Origin: CAYWMD01 sp964458575
GTDB lineage: Bacteria > Verrucomicrobiota > Verrucomicrobiia > Limisphaerales > JADLHS01
DNA: 64,000 nucleotides
Assembly (NCBI GenBank): GCA_964458575.1
Contig: CAYWMD010000019.1
Coordinates: forward strand, 39,166-103,165
Reading direction: 5' to 3'
The position numbers and the translations under genes were made by a program. Below the pieces are notes generated by a model. The model saw nothing but the letters and a program-made list of their open reading frames with translations, was not told where the DNA came from and made no database searches. Of the stretch, positions 9,580 to 18,136 are shown piece by piece. Each line of letters starts with the position of its first letter. The first letter of the stretch is position 1.

Positions 9580-10932
9580 TCAGCGGTGTGGTTTTGAGGC
9601 GTTTAGGAACTCTTCGAGATTCGTGAAGCCGTCGCCATCGGCGTCGGTCAAGCCATCGCTGGGATCGTTGGGATTGAAGCCGTGTTGGCGCTCCCATTCG
9701 TCGAGCATGCCGTCGCCATCGGAGTCGGGAGGTGCGGCGGTGGATTTCAGTTCGGGCCAACCGCCAACCTGTTTTGGCGAATCAATGATGCCGTTGCCAA
9801 AAGTCGGCTTTCCGGTTTCGACCTCGCGAATGATGCGAGCGTCATGGCTGTCACGCCGTGGCAGCGTTGCTCCGGCGTCGCGCAGGACAAGTCGGTAAGC
9901 CTCGGCGGCAGATTGCGTAACGACTGGTGCCGCAGGAAACTCCGTGCGGCGGCGATTCACGGCCTCGGAAGTTTTGCCTTCAAAGTCAATGCCACCATTC
10001 CAATTGTCACCTGAGACAGCCGGGAATCCTTCCACGAAGTTACCCTCGATGAACCAGAGCGAGTTGTAGCCGTAGGCACTCTGCGTATCGTCAATGCGCG
10101 CGATGCGACGACGGACTTCGGCGAGCGTCGCCGGGCCAGGTTTGTAGTAATTGTTGACCACATTGATGCTCGCGGGTTTCCCGTCGCAGGAGCGGTGTTC
10201 CCAGTTGAAGATAACCGAGCAGCGATGATCCATATTAACGGTGAGTTCGTGGGCCTGGCCTGCCACGCTCGGATTGCGGGCGGTGCAGTGTGCAAAAAGA
10301 TTGTGGTGATAAGAACAGTTCTCTCCTCCCCAACTCGCGCCGTACGCGTGTGGACCTTTCTGGTGGACGCTGTGATTGAGGGCCTCCGCCATCATGCACC
10401 ACTGAACCGTCACATTGGTCGTGCCATGCCAGACGTTGATGCCCTCGTCAATGGACCAACTCACGGAGCAGTGATCCATTATGATGTTGTTCGCCCGTCG
10501 CACTTCGATGCCGTCGTGCTGCAAACCCGCTTCGTCACCGGGACGCACGCGCAAATGCCGCACGATGATATCGTGCGCGCCTCTGATCTTGAGCGGAAAA
10601 CGCTTCAGGCAAATCCCGTCACCGGGCGCGGTCTGACCGGCGATGGTAAGGTTGGAATTCGAAATGATGAGGTCCGTTTGGAGGTCGATCGTACCGGACA
10701 CGCGAAAGACAACCGTGCGTTGACCAACGCTGACGGCATCGCGCAGCGATCCCGGACCAGAGTCGTGGAGATTGGTCACGGCGTATACGGCACCGCCGCG
10801 ACCGCCTATTGCAAATCGTCCGGCACCTTCGGCGCCAGGAAACGCCACAGTCTCCCCGAGAGCGCTGATCAGGTGCAGACAACCGAGCAAGGTGAGGAGA
10901 AAGACTTGCCTATGATTTGCGACGGTCTTCAT
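9580..10932 (-). CDS. PL1-type pectate lyase with Ca-binding C-terminal repeats
   Basis: I chose the ATG at 10932 because it gives a clean signal peptide (MKTVANHRQVFLLTLLGCLHLISALG); a GTG at 10965 is also open. The mature start AFPGAEGAGRFAIGGRGG and the strand series with VRHLRVRPGD and NIIMDHCSVSWSIDEGINVW are hallmarks of polysaccharide lyase family 1, a calcium-dependent enzyme that splits polygalacturonate by beta-elimination. The last 45 residues (DSDGDGMLDEWERQHG, then DADGDGFTNLEEFLN) form thrombospondin-3 or EF-like calcium-binding repeats, common in verrucomicrobial secreted proteins. The gene lies 39 bp downstream of the DUF4091 gene. Assignment to the pectate lyase superfamily is firm; substrate detail is inferred. 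Confidence 0.88.
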   Translation of the reverse strand: MKTVANHRQVFLLTLLGCLHLISALGETVAFPGAEGAGRFAIGGRGGAVYAVTNLHDSGPGSLRDAVSVGQRTVVFRVSGTIDLQTDLIISNSNLTIAGQTAPGDGICLKRFPLKIRGAHDIIVRHLRVRPGDEAGLQHDGIEVRRANNIIMDHCSVSWSIDEGINVWHGTTNVTVQWCMMAEALNHSVHQKGPHAYGASWGGENCSYHHNLFAHCTARNPSVAGQAHELTVNMDHRCSVIFNWEHRSCDGKPASINVVNNYYKPGPATLAEVRRRIARIDDTQSAYGYNSLWFIEGNFVEGFPAVSGDNWNGGIDFEGKTSEAVNRRRTEFPAAPVVTQSAAEAYRLVLRDAGATLPRRDSHDARIIREVETGKPTFGNGIIDSPKQVGGWPELKSTAAPPDSDGDGMLDEWERQHGFNPNDPSDGLTDADGDGFTNLEEFLNASKPHR

Positions 10933-10971
10933 CAGGAAAATGCTGGGGCTTCCTTTTCGGTTCACGTGCGC

Positions 10972-12546
10972 TCAGCGTCCGGTGGATGAGTTCCGTTCGA
11001 GGGCGTCGGCCATCTCCCGGCGCAAGGCATCCAAGAGCGCGGGATCGGTGGTGTAGGTGTTGAGATCAGTCGTCGCCCGGGCGATCAAAGCCTGCATCGC
11101 TTCCTTGCCCCGCGCCTTCTCGAACAGCGTCAGGTATTCGAAATCGTCCAGCCCGTCGCGCAGCAGTTCCAAGCGGATGGAGGTGACGGGACCGTTGATG
11201 CCGACGCGGTCGCCGGGATAGACCAGTGAGCCATCGCCGTAGGCGCCCCGGCCGCCGAATTCATAGGTGCGCATGTTGGTCCAGGGATCGCGGGTGAATT
11301 GCGGATCCCAGTAAATCGCCGACCAGTAGAGGAAGCCGTTTATGCCCCGCTGCTTCTGCTGCCAGAAAAGAATGCGATGCGCCGCGCCGGCCCAGTGGAT
11401 CATCAAGTTGGCTCGCGGCTGCCGCGGCACACAACAGACATACCACCACGAATCGTCGCCACGTGCGGCGCGCTTTGCCTGGGCTTCAACGTCCAGCGCA
11501 CTGGACAAGGGGCACCACAGGTTGACCAAGCCGTCCATTCGTTCGTAGGTGGACTGGCCCGACCGCTCGCGAGGATTGCCGTTGAAAGGCGCGGTGATGC
11601 GCGCATGCGGCTCGATGGCTTGAATGCGCTGAGCCTTGCGGCGCAACTCCGCGAAGTGCGCCGGCTCATCCGGTTCATCAATGGGATAGAAGAAACCTTT
11701 CTCCAGCCAGTTGTTCGTCCTGAGGTGCTCAATCGTGCGGCGCAGCACCGCGTCGTCGTCGCTGTAGGGGATCACGAAGCTGGTCAGGCGGGGATCGTTC
11801 AACCATTGCGCCGTCTCGGGATCAAACAGGTCGCACGGCAGTTGGTAGAGTGACAGGCGGCGTTCGAGAAAGAAGCGGTAGTAGTTGCGGCGGAGTTCAG
11901 ACGCCTCCGGCGTGCCTGGTTTCACGCCGTGTTGTTGCAGAACGAATTCCCACGCCTCGTTGCCAATCGCCGTTCGCATGGAAGGGCGCTCCGGCAGCTT
12001 GAATCCTCGGACGCGCAAACGAATTGGAATTTCCCGCCCCGAACCGTCCTGGAAGGCAAGCCCGAGCGTGGAGTGGTAAAGCCCCGGAGGTGTCAAGGCT
12101 GGCACATTTACGCTCACCCAGATCGGTTGGGTCAGACCGTCTCGCAAGGTCAGCGGACATTTCAACGGCGGCAACGGATCCGGCCACGCGCGGTTCAAAT
12201 CCGGCAGATAGACATATTCCACCTTGAGCAACTGCGCGCGGATGAATGGAACCGCGCCGCCAACTCCCGCGAAACTCGCCAACGTGGCGTTGGTCAGGAC
12301 AAGCTCGGCCCCTTGAACCCGCAATACCACTTGGGCGGCCTCGGTTTCGTTGGCTGCGGCCTCCAACCGAATTTCAGCCTCCGCATTGGCCGGCGGGTCG
12401 TCTTCACGAAAAACCTTTTGCGCCGCCGCCATCGCCCAGACGCGCAGCTCTGCTCCAGAAACCTCCGCCGCGACCGCGCAGTGCGGCAGCAACAAGCTCC
12501 AATAACTCAGCAGACTGATCAGGCAAATGAAGGCAGCACGATTCAT
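10972..12546 (-). CDS. Secreted DUF4091 / GH123-like glycosidase
   Basis: This 524-residue protein carries a signal peptide ending near CAVAAEV. An N-terminal beta-sandwich (residues 35-190, with NETEAAQVVLR and a WVSVNVPALTPPGLYHSTL stretch) is followed by a TIM-barrel-like region and ends with the DUF4091 signature: FLYWSAIYWDP, GDGSLVYPG, and SIRLELLRDGLDDFEYL. DUF4091 proteins are related to GH123 N-acetyl-beta-galactosaminidases, but most members have no tested activity. YPIDEPDEPAHFAELR is a likely active-site strand because of its paired acidic residues. The gene sits 11 bp downstream of the GH36 gene and probably shares its mRNA. Confidence 0.82.
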   Translation of the reverse strand: MNRAAFICLISLLSYWSLLLPHCAVAAEVSGAELRVWAMAAAQKVFREDDPPANAEAEIRLEAAANETEAAQVVLRVQGAELVLTNATLASFAGVGGAVPFIRAQLLKVEYVYLPDLNRAWPDPLPPLKCPLTLRDGLTQPIWVSVNVPALTPPGLYHSTLGLAFQDGSGREIPIRLRVRGFKLPERPSMRTAIGNEAWEFVLQQHGVKPGTPEASELRRNYYRFFLERRLSLYQLPCDLFDPETAQWLNDPRLTSFVIPYSDDDAVLRRTIEHLRTNNWLEKGFFYPIDEPDEPAHFAELRRKAQRIQAIEPHARITAPFNGNPRERSGQSTYERMDGLVNLWCPLSSALDVEAQAKRAARGDDSWWYVCCVPRQPRANLMIHWAGAAHRILFWQQKQRGINGFLYWSAIYWDPQFTRDPWTNMRTYEFGGRGAYGDGSLVYPGDRVGINGPVTSIRLELLRDGLDDFEYLTLFEKARGKEAMQALIARATTDLNTYTTDPALLDALRREMADALERNSSTGR

Positions 12547-12557
12547 AGTCTCTCGGG

Positions 12558-14597
12558 CTAAGGCGAAACGGCGCGATACATGATCACCGCTGCTCCGGGT
12601 TTGGCTTCGATCTCAACGGACAATCCTTCCTTCATCAGCTTCTTGCCAGTGGTGATACTTATTCCCTCCGCGTCGAAATTCGTGATCTCGTAGCGGACCG
12701 ACGGATTGAGACCGTGGAGATGAAAAGTCATCCTGACTTCGGGGCACTCGCGACGGCGAAAGGCTTGCACGAATCCATCCCGTTGTTCGAGGCGGTTGAA
12801 TTGCCAGGCGATCCAGCGGTTCGACTCACGGTTGTAAGGCGTCAGCGGGTAATAGTCGCCGAGCATCATGGGCGCGATTCTTTTGCACTCAGAGTAAGCC
12901 TGCTTCTGTGCGGCGATGTTCTCCGGGCTAAGTCCGCCCACGCCAAACGAAGTGAGGTAGAAACTGCGGAACGAGTAAACGTCGTAGAGATAGCAACCCG
13001 TGCCTTGAAATGGCAGCCAGGAGGACAGGCCGTGGGTGTGGCCCTGATTTCCCTCAACAACGCCCTTCATGTCGGGGAACTGGAAGTCGCTCCGTAGCAG
13101 TGGCACGGCGCGGCGCATGGATTCCAGATCGTTGCGCCGTCCGCCCGAAGCGCAGGAATCAATGCGCAATCCGGGATGACGACGGCGCAGTTCGTCCCAA
13201 AATGCGAGGTGGCCTTGCACATAGAAATTTTCCGTGATGCCCTGGCGATTCTCCGCGTCGTGCTTGCGCCACGTCGGCAGCGGGCCACCGCCGTTCATGT
13301 CCTCGCGATACCAATCGAGTCCCTGCGTTTTGATCATCGAATCAATATGGTTCACGAGCCAGTTGAACGCGGTGGGATGGCCGAGGTTGAGAATCGAGCC
13401 GTGCGACGAGCCGGGCAGCAGCCATTCGGGATGATTTTTTGCCAGCCAGGAATTAGTGTCGCCCACGCGCTCCGGCTCGAACCATAGGAGGAATTGCATT
13501 CCATTCGAGCGCACCCAATCGCTGAACGGCTTGAAGCCTTGCGGATAGCGTGTGGGGTCCACCTCCCAGGTGCCGGTGTTGAGCCAGGCGTCGTTGCCCT
13601 TGTAGGGGCCGGTCTGATTTGGATACCAGGTGTGCGCGCCGCCGGCGTCGCGCCAGCAAATGTCCGGCTTGATGCCCGCGTCGAGGAAGGACTTCACGTA
13701 GGCAATGTTCCCCGGCGATCCGTCCACCTGAATCTGCGCTATCGGCGGCTGCGGTTCGCCCCGGGTTCGGGCGAGGTTGTGCGCGATGAACCAGCGACGC
13801 CACAGATTTTGCGACCGAACGAGATCGTCGCCCTTCCAAAACAACAGCGCGATGAGCGGCGTGCGAATTTCCTCGCCGGGTTTGAGCACAAGATGCGTGC
13901 GCTGCTGGCCGGCCGTGATGCGCAAGCTGCGGTCTGCGTCCCGCGTGAAGGAGCTGGCCCACTGTCCCGGCCAGCCGACGGCGAGAATTATCCCGCCACC
14001 GGGCATCTGCAGATTGTAATAAGGCCAACCCTCCGGGCCGTCGCAGGATTTTCCGGAATAGTCCGGCGGGCTGAACTTCTTCGTCAGGCCAGGACCAAGC
14101 GTGAGTTGGTACGGCTCGTAGCTGTCGGCGGTGCAGAAATCGCCCTTGATGCCGTGCAGCACAAACTCGCCCTTCGCACTGCGCTCAAACGACGCGTCCA
14201 AGCCTTGAATGTTTTCCAGAATCGGCGTGTCGTTCGCGCCGGTGTTTTTGAAATAAACTGTCCACTCGACCGCCGGGAAGTCCTGATACTCCACGACGAC
14301 GCAGCGAACCGAGAGTTTGGTCTTTGGATCGGTCCAGATCAGCGTCCGCTCAGTCTTGGCCGCGCTCAGCTTGCGAGTGCTGGAAGCGAACTGCCACGAA
14401 CGGAGCATACTTGCCGAGCGAGCGTTGTCGTAAGTGAAGGAGAAAGGCAGCGCTGCCCTGGCCGAGGTTAAGTGACCCGAAGCCCACTGGGACGCGGCAC
14501 GGAAATCACTCGCGGGTGGTGAAGCTGCGTGCAGAGTCACCGGAACAGCCATCAGCAAGGCAAGCCCGACGGCGATACGAGTCAGTTGGAGTTTCAA
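12558..14597 (-). CDS. GH36-like alpha-galactosidase, secreted
   Basis: The conserved body is a GH36 alpha-galactosidase: an N-terminal beta-sandwich (residues 30-280), then a barrel with MQFLLWFEPERV (about 370), WYREDMNGGGP (about 430, whose Asp is the expected nucleophile) and RIDSCASGGRRND (about 480, whose Asp is the expected acid/base). The enzyme removes terminal alpha-galactose from oligosaccharides or galactomannan. No ATG fits. A TTG at 14597 gives a plausible signal peptide (KLQLTRIAVGLALLMAVPVTLHAA) and sits directly after the stop of a short upstream frame; the same frame stays open to a TTG at 14732, but that stretch is not protein-like. The protein ends in YRAVSP, the same six residues that end the upstream LamG-like gene. 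Confidence 0.88.
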   Translation of the reverse strand: MKLQLTRIAVGLALLMAVPVTLHAASPPASDFRAASQWASGHLTSARAALPFSFTYDNARSASMLRSWQFASSTRKLSAAKTERTLIWTDPKTKLSVRCVVVEYQDFPAVEWTVYFKNTGANDTPILENIQGLDASFERSAKGEFVLHGIKGDFCTADSYEPYQLTLGPGLTKKFSPPDYSGKSCDGPEGWPYYNLQMPGGGIILAVGWPGQWASSFTRDADRSLRITAGQQRTHLVLKPGEEIRTPLIALLFWKGDDLVRSQNLWRRWFIAHNLARTRGEPQPPIAQIQVDGSPGNIAYVKSFLDAGIKPDICWRDAGGAHTWYPNQTGPYKGNDAWLNTGTWEVDPTRYPQGFKPFSDWVRSNGMQFLLWFEPERVGDTNSWLAKNHPEWLLPGSSHGSILNLGHPTAFNWLVNHIDSMIKTQGLDWYREDMNGGGPLPTWRKHDAENRQGITENFYVQGHLAFWDELRRRHPGLRIDSCASGGRRNDLESMRRAVPLLRSDFQFPDMKGVVEGNQGHTHGLSSWLPFQGTGCYLYDVYSFRSFYLTSFGVGGLSPENIAAQKQAYSECKRIAPMMLGDYYPLTPYNRESNRWIAWQFNRLEQRDGFVQAFRRRECPEVRMTFHLHGLNPSVRYEITNFDAEGISITTGKKLMKEGLSVEIEAKPGAAVIMYRAVSP

Positions 14598-14598
14598 T

Positions 14599-14784
14599 TT
14601 AATGGACAGTTCGTTGGTCGTAATGGCTTTGGTGCGCGGTCTTCTTGCACTCGAAGCAAGCCTGCTTCTGCGCGGTCGTTGCGCTGGCCGGTAGGTGGAG
14701 TTGGCACAGCAAAGCTGCCGAAAACAACGCAAAGGACGATTGTGAGGGGCGATGGCGATAGGTCACGGTGCTGATCGGTTTCAT
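14599..14784 (-). CDS. Small exported peptide or chimeric gene remnant (61 aa)
   Basis: This 61-residue frame fits exactly between two genes: it starts 9 bp after the LamG-like gene stop, and its TAA lies one base before the proposed TTG of the GH36 gene. Residues 1-35 look like a signal peptide (SSFALFSAALLCQLHLPASA). The following TAQKQACFECKKTA closely matches AQKQAYSECKRIA inside the GH36 protein; about 34 of 44 bases agree between the two sites. It is therefore probably a remnant formed by a partial duplication rather than a working gene, although tight spacing means it could still be translated and couple expression of the GH36 gene. Confidence 0.35.
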   Translation of the reverse strand: MKPISTVTYRHRPSQSSFALFSAALLCQLHLPASATTAQKQACFECKKTAHQSHYDQRTVH

Positions 14785-14793
14785 GTCAGTGGG

Positions 14794-16872
14794 CTAAGGC
14801 GAAACTGCGCGATAAAAGCGGCGCGGCTGATTCAACGCCGCAGGGTCAAGGAACAGACGGTTCGTGCTCGCGGCAACAAAGTTGGTCACTTCTTCCCAGT
14901 CCTGCAAATTGGTTGAAGCACCAATCCGGTACGGCTCGCCGACAATCACCAAAACGTTCGCCGCGAATCCCGTGGTCGTCATGCTGGCCGCTGTGAATAC
15001 CGGATCGGTCCACGGCACGAAGCTGTTGGCGGCGAGAACGGGATAAACCTTGTCCACCTTAACCTCATCCCGCGACCCACCATTAATAGTGGTGGCGACT
15101 TGGTATTTGAACCGGTCCGCGCCCACGCACCCTTTGACCGACAGCCGCTGGCCGATTGACGGCATCGCCCCATTCCACTTCACGCGCACTCCCGCCGGGG
15201 GCGTCCAAACGCCGGCATAATTGATCCGATCCCAAATGTCCTGGAGCGTGCGCACCTCGCACGACACGCTGCCGTCATTGATGTCGAAATAATTGGACGC
15301 CACATTTACCGCTGTCACCGTTCCGAGGGTCCGCACATACCAACCGTCGAGCCTCGGGCCGGTGGGTTGTCCGCCGGCAAATTCATAACTGTTTCCCACC
15401 TGCACGCCGTCCGCCACCATGTTCGGCGTGATGTTGAAGTCCGGCCGGATGGTGCGGTGTGAAACGGTCAGCGTGTTCGCGCTGTTCGAGATGACGTAAT
15501 AGTAAAGGTTCGTGTGGCTGGCCGTTTGCGGCAGGTAGAGCGTGGCGTTTTTCCATTGGTTGACCGACCAGTTCTGGCTGACATCGGTTATCTTGTTCGT
15601 GGTCAGGCTGCTCACCGTTCCCGTCACCGCCGTCGCCAGCATCTGCGTCGGTGTGCCGGTGCGCAACGCGGTGTTGTAGGATTGAATCAAGTTCGCCGTG
15701 GTCACGGTCAGGGGTGCGGCGGTGAACGTGCCCGTGGCGGCGCGGATGATGTTGTGGGCCGAAATCTGTTTCTCACATTCGGCGGAGCCGAGGCCGCCCT
15801 TGATCGAAACAATGTCGCCCACCGCCAGCGTAACCGGGGAACCGCCGCCGGTCCGGGGGCTGTTGCCGGTGTTGTGCGTTACCTTGATCCCTTCCGTTCC
15901 ACCCGGCTCACCAACGTAATAGAATCTCGCGCCGTAGCTGTTGGTGAAGATTCCCATGACGACTTTGTTGGTCAGTTCGCAAGGGGTGCCGTCGGCGTAA
16001 GTCCGGAGTTCCGCAATGCTGTTGGTGGGCGCGACGACGCGCTCCGATGGGATCGCGATGCCGCCGGGCGCATAAGCGCCGTAGGTGTAGCAGAGGTAAT
16101 CCAGAGCGAACGTGGCATTGCGTCCGGCATTCGGCGTCCAACCGACTTCGCAGTCGGACCAACCGCTCCGGTCGCGATCTGTCCAGGGGACTTCCACGCC
16201 ATCAATCCAAATCCGATAAACGCCCTCAAACGTCGCGAAGGGCGTGGGCGGCATTTCGCACGTGGCCCAGACCGTATGCCACGCAGCGGCGACGCTATTC
16301 GACTTTAGGACGGCGAGGCTGTCGCCCTTCCGAAAATCGCGCAGCCAGATGTTGCCGTTGGCGTCATTTGCCAGGGCGAACTCGACGCGGAAGCCGTAGA
16401 ACGGCCCGTAGGCCGGCTGGTCCTGCACGCCGGTCCAAAACGGATCCGGGGTCGTGGTTTCGAATTCGCAGTTGAAGAACCGATTCATGCTGGTCGAGGA
16501 GCAGCTCTCGGCCTTGATGCGAAACGCGATGGTGAAAGCGTTGTGGTCCGGTCTAAAATTCTCCATGGCGAAGGTGGTGCAAGGCCCGCGATAAAATTCC
16601 GGTCGCGAGCCGTAGCCATACCAGCGAAAACCCGTCCCGCTCGTGACGCTCTGGCGGAACGCCTTGCCGCCACTTCCATTGTCCGCAATCTCCCAGAAGA
16701 AACCGCCGTTGGCGGCGCCGCCTTGGAAGTAGGCGTTGTTCCCTTCCACCGTCGGCACGCAAGAAATGTCCGTAGTGCCGTCCCAGTTGAAAAACCAGCT
16801 CTGGGCCGGGACGAAGCCGGCCGATGCCAGAAGCGTTGTGGCGAGGATAAGGACTCGGAGTTGTGTTTTCAT
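14794..16872 (-). CDS. Secreted LamG-like protein with verrucomicrobial C-terminal tail
   Basis: This 692-residue protein has a signal peptide (VLILATTLLASAGFVPAQ). Residues 25-270 resemble a concanavalin/LamG-like jelly roll (FRPDHNAFTIAFRIKAES, GVYRIWIDGVEVPW), a fold used for carbohydrate binding or laminarinase-like domains. Residues 290-620 contain two similar beta-rich segments that may be nucleic-acid-binding-like or OB-type folds (VTLAVGDIVSIKGGLG and the later IGQRLSVKGCVG). The last 70 residues are a C-terminal domain ending YRIGASTNLQDWEEV and RRFYRAVSP, which recurs in other proteins of this window. No catalytic motif is visible, so binding or surface display is more likely than catalysis. 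It is the first gene of the run that continues into GH36, DUF4091 and PL1. Confidence 0.75.
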   Translation of the reverse strand: MKTQLRVLILATTLLASAGFVPAQSWFFNWDGTTDISCVPTVEGNNAYFQGGAANGGFFWEIADNGSGGKAFRQSVTSGTGFRWYGYGSRPEFYRGPCTTFAMENFRPDHNAFTIAFRIKAESCSSTSMNRFFNCEFETTTPDPFWTGVQDQPAYGPFYGFRVEFALANDANGNIWLRDFRKGDSLAVLKSNSVAAAWHTVWATCEMPPTPFATFEGVYRIWIDGVEVPWTDRDRSGWSDCEVGWTPNAGRNATFALDYLCYTYGAYAPGGIAIPSERVVAPTNSIAELRTYADGTPCELTNKVVMGIFTNSYGARFYYVGEPGGTEGIKVTHNTGNSPRTGGGSPVTLAVGDIVSIKGGLGSAECEKQISAHNIIRAATGTFTAAPLTVTTANLIQSYNTALRTGTPTQMLATAVTGTVSSLTTNKITDVSQNWSVNQWKNATLYLPQTASHTNLYYYVISNSANTLTVSHRTIRPDFNITPNMVADGVQVGNSYEFAGGQPTGPRLDGWYVRTLGTVTAVNVASNYFDINDGSVSCEVRTLQDIWDRINYAGVWTPPAGVRVKWNGAMPSIGQRLSVKGCVGADRFKYQVATTINGGSRDEVKVDKVYPVLAANSFVPWTDPVFTAASMTTTGFAANVLVIVGEPYRIGASTNLQDWEEVTNFVAASTNRLFLDPAALNQPRRFYRAVSP

Positions 16873-16979
16873 AAATCAGCCATCGGTAAGCCCCGGGCGA
16901 AAGCAAGACTGGTTTGCCCCTGGCGTTGTTGTGCTCCTTCTGGTGGCAATTTCCCTAGGCATGGTTTCAAGATCCAGGT

Positions 16980-17129
16980 TCATTGCAGTCCGATGAACGC
17001 GCGATATGAGGACGCCACATCGTAGTGTGCATCTTCCACGGCCGCACCCGTTACATAAAACGGGCAGATCAACGCGAGGATGCCAAGGGCGCGCAGGCAT
17101 TTCGGCACGGCAGTTGGAGCGTCATTCAT
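16980..17129 (-). pseudogene. N-terminal remnant of a secreted protein
   Basis: A 49-codon frame starts with a plausible signal peptide (CLRALGILALICPFYVTGAA) and then stops after VASSYRAFIGLQ. No continuation was found in the other minus frames before the LamG-like gene at 16872. This looks like the first part of an exported protein whose rest was lost. The gap from 16873 to 17244 contains no other credible gene. The true family is unknown. Confidence 0.35.
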
Positions 17130-17244
17130 GTTTTGTTCGGAAAATCGCATGGCGTCCGGCCCAAGTCCACGCCGTCGCAAACCAACCCGCCGATCGCCGC
17201 AAACAACACGGCGAGACGGGCGCGGGGCGAGAAAACAGCCTTGC

Positions 17245-18129
17245 TCAAGTTACCTTCACTTTTCCGGGCTTGCGCAACACCTCGATAATCGCGCTGTTGT
17301 CCAAGTCGCCGAGACCCGCCGCCTCGGCCTGCTCCATCAGGCGCCGATGCGTGTCGGCCAGCGGCAACTCCATTCCTGCTCCCGGCGCCGCCTGCAACAT
17401 CATCCGCACGTCCTTCAAGTGCTGGGAGAGTTTGGCTTGCACGGTGAAGTCGCGTTCGACCAGCTTGCGGCCCTTCACGTCCATGGCTTTCGAGTAGGCG
17501 TTGCTGCCGATCATCACTTCGAGCGCGGCGGCGGGGGACACGCCGATGGCTTCGGCGAACGCCAGCCCTTCGGCCAGCGCGGCGCGGTTGAGGCCCAGCA
17601 CCAAATTGCTGATCAGTTTCATCTTCGCCGCGCTGCCGCACGCGCCGACGTGAAGCACTTTCGCCCCCATCACGCGCCACAAATCGGCGCAAGCCTCGAA
17701 CGTGGCGCGGTCGCCGCCCACGATGACCGTTGCTTCGCCGCGGCGGGTTTGTTCACTCGAGCCAGAGATGGGCGCGTCGAGATAATGAACGCCGCGCGCC
17801 GCGAGCCTGGCTCCCAACCCAGCGGTTTGTTTCGGTTCGCCCGTGGTCGTGTCCACGATGATCTGACCGGCGTGAAGACCAGCGTCCAGTTGCGCGAGGA
17901 CCTCCTCAACGACATCGGTCGTGTAGAGGCTGATGATGACCCGTTCGCAGGTGGCGAGCGGATTATCACTCCACTCCGCTCCGCGGGCGATCAACGGACC
18001 GGCTTTTTCTCGCGAGCGATTCCAAACCGCCACGCGGTAGCCGTGTTCCAGCAATCGTTCCGCGAGTGCGGCGCCCATGAGGCCGAGGCCGATGAGGCCC
18101 AGAACTTTGTCATCCATTCGTGAATTCAT
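17245..18129 (-). CDS. NAD(P)-dependent beta-hydroxyacid dehydrogenase family protein
   Basis: This 294-residue cytoplasmic protein has the Rossmann motif GLIGLGLMGAALAERL near the N-terminus, the substrate-site loop YLDAPISGSS (about residue 120) and the catalytic-lysine helix GSAAKMKLISNLVLGLN (about 170), the pattern of 3-hydroxyisobutyrate dehydrogenase and tartronate semialdehyde reductase. It would oxidise or reduce a short hydroxy acid using NAD(P). Start codons at 18129 and 18117 (MDDKV) are both possible. It lies 7 bp after the sialidase-like gene, so the two are probably cotranscribed. A link to uronic-acid or sugar-acid catabolism fits the neighbourhood but is inference. Confidence 0.87.
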   Translation of the reverse strand: MNSRMDDKVLGLIGLGLMGAALAERLLEHGYRVAVWNRSREKAGPLIARGAEWSDNPLATCERVIISLYTTDVVEEVLAQLDAGLHAGQIIVDTTTGEPKQTAGLGARLAARGVHYLDAPISGSSEQTRRGEATVIVGGDRATFEACADLWRVMGAKVLHVGACGSAAKMKLISNLVLGLNRAALAEGLAFAEAIGVSPAAALEVMIGSNAYSKAMDVKGRKLVERDFTVQAKLSQHLKDVRMMLQAAPGAGMELPLADTHRRLMEQAEAAGLGDLDNSAIIEVLRKPGKVKVT

Positions 18130-18136
18130 AGACTGA

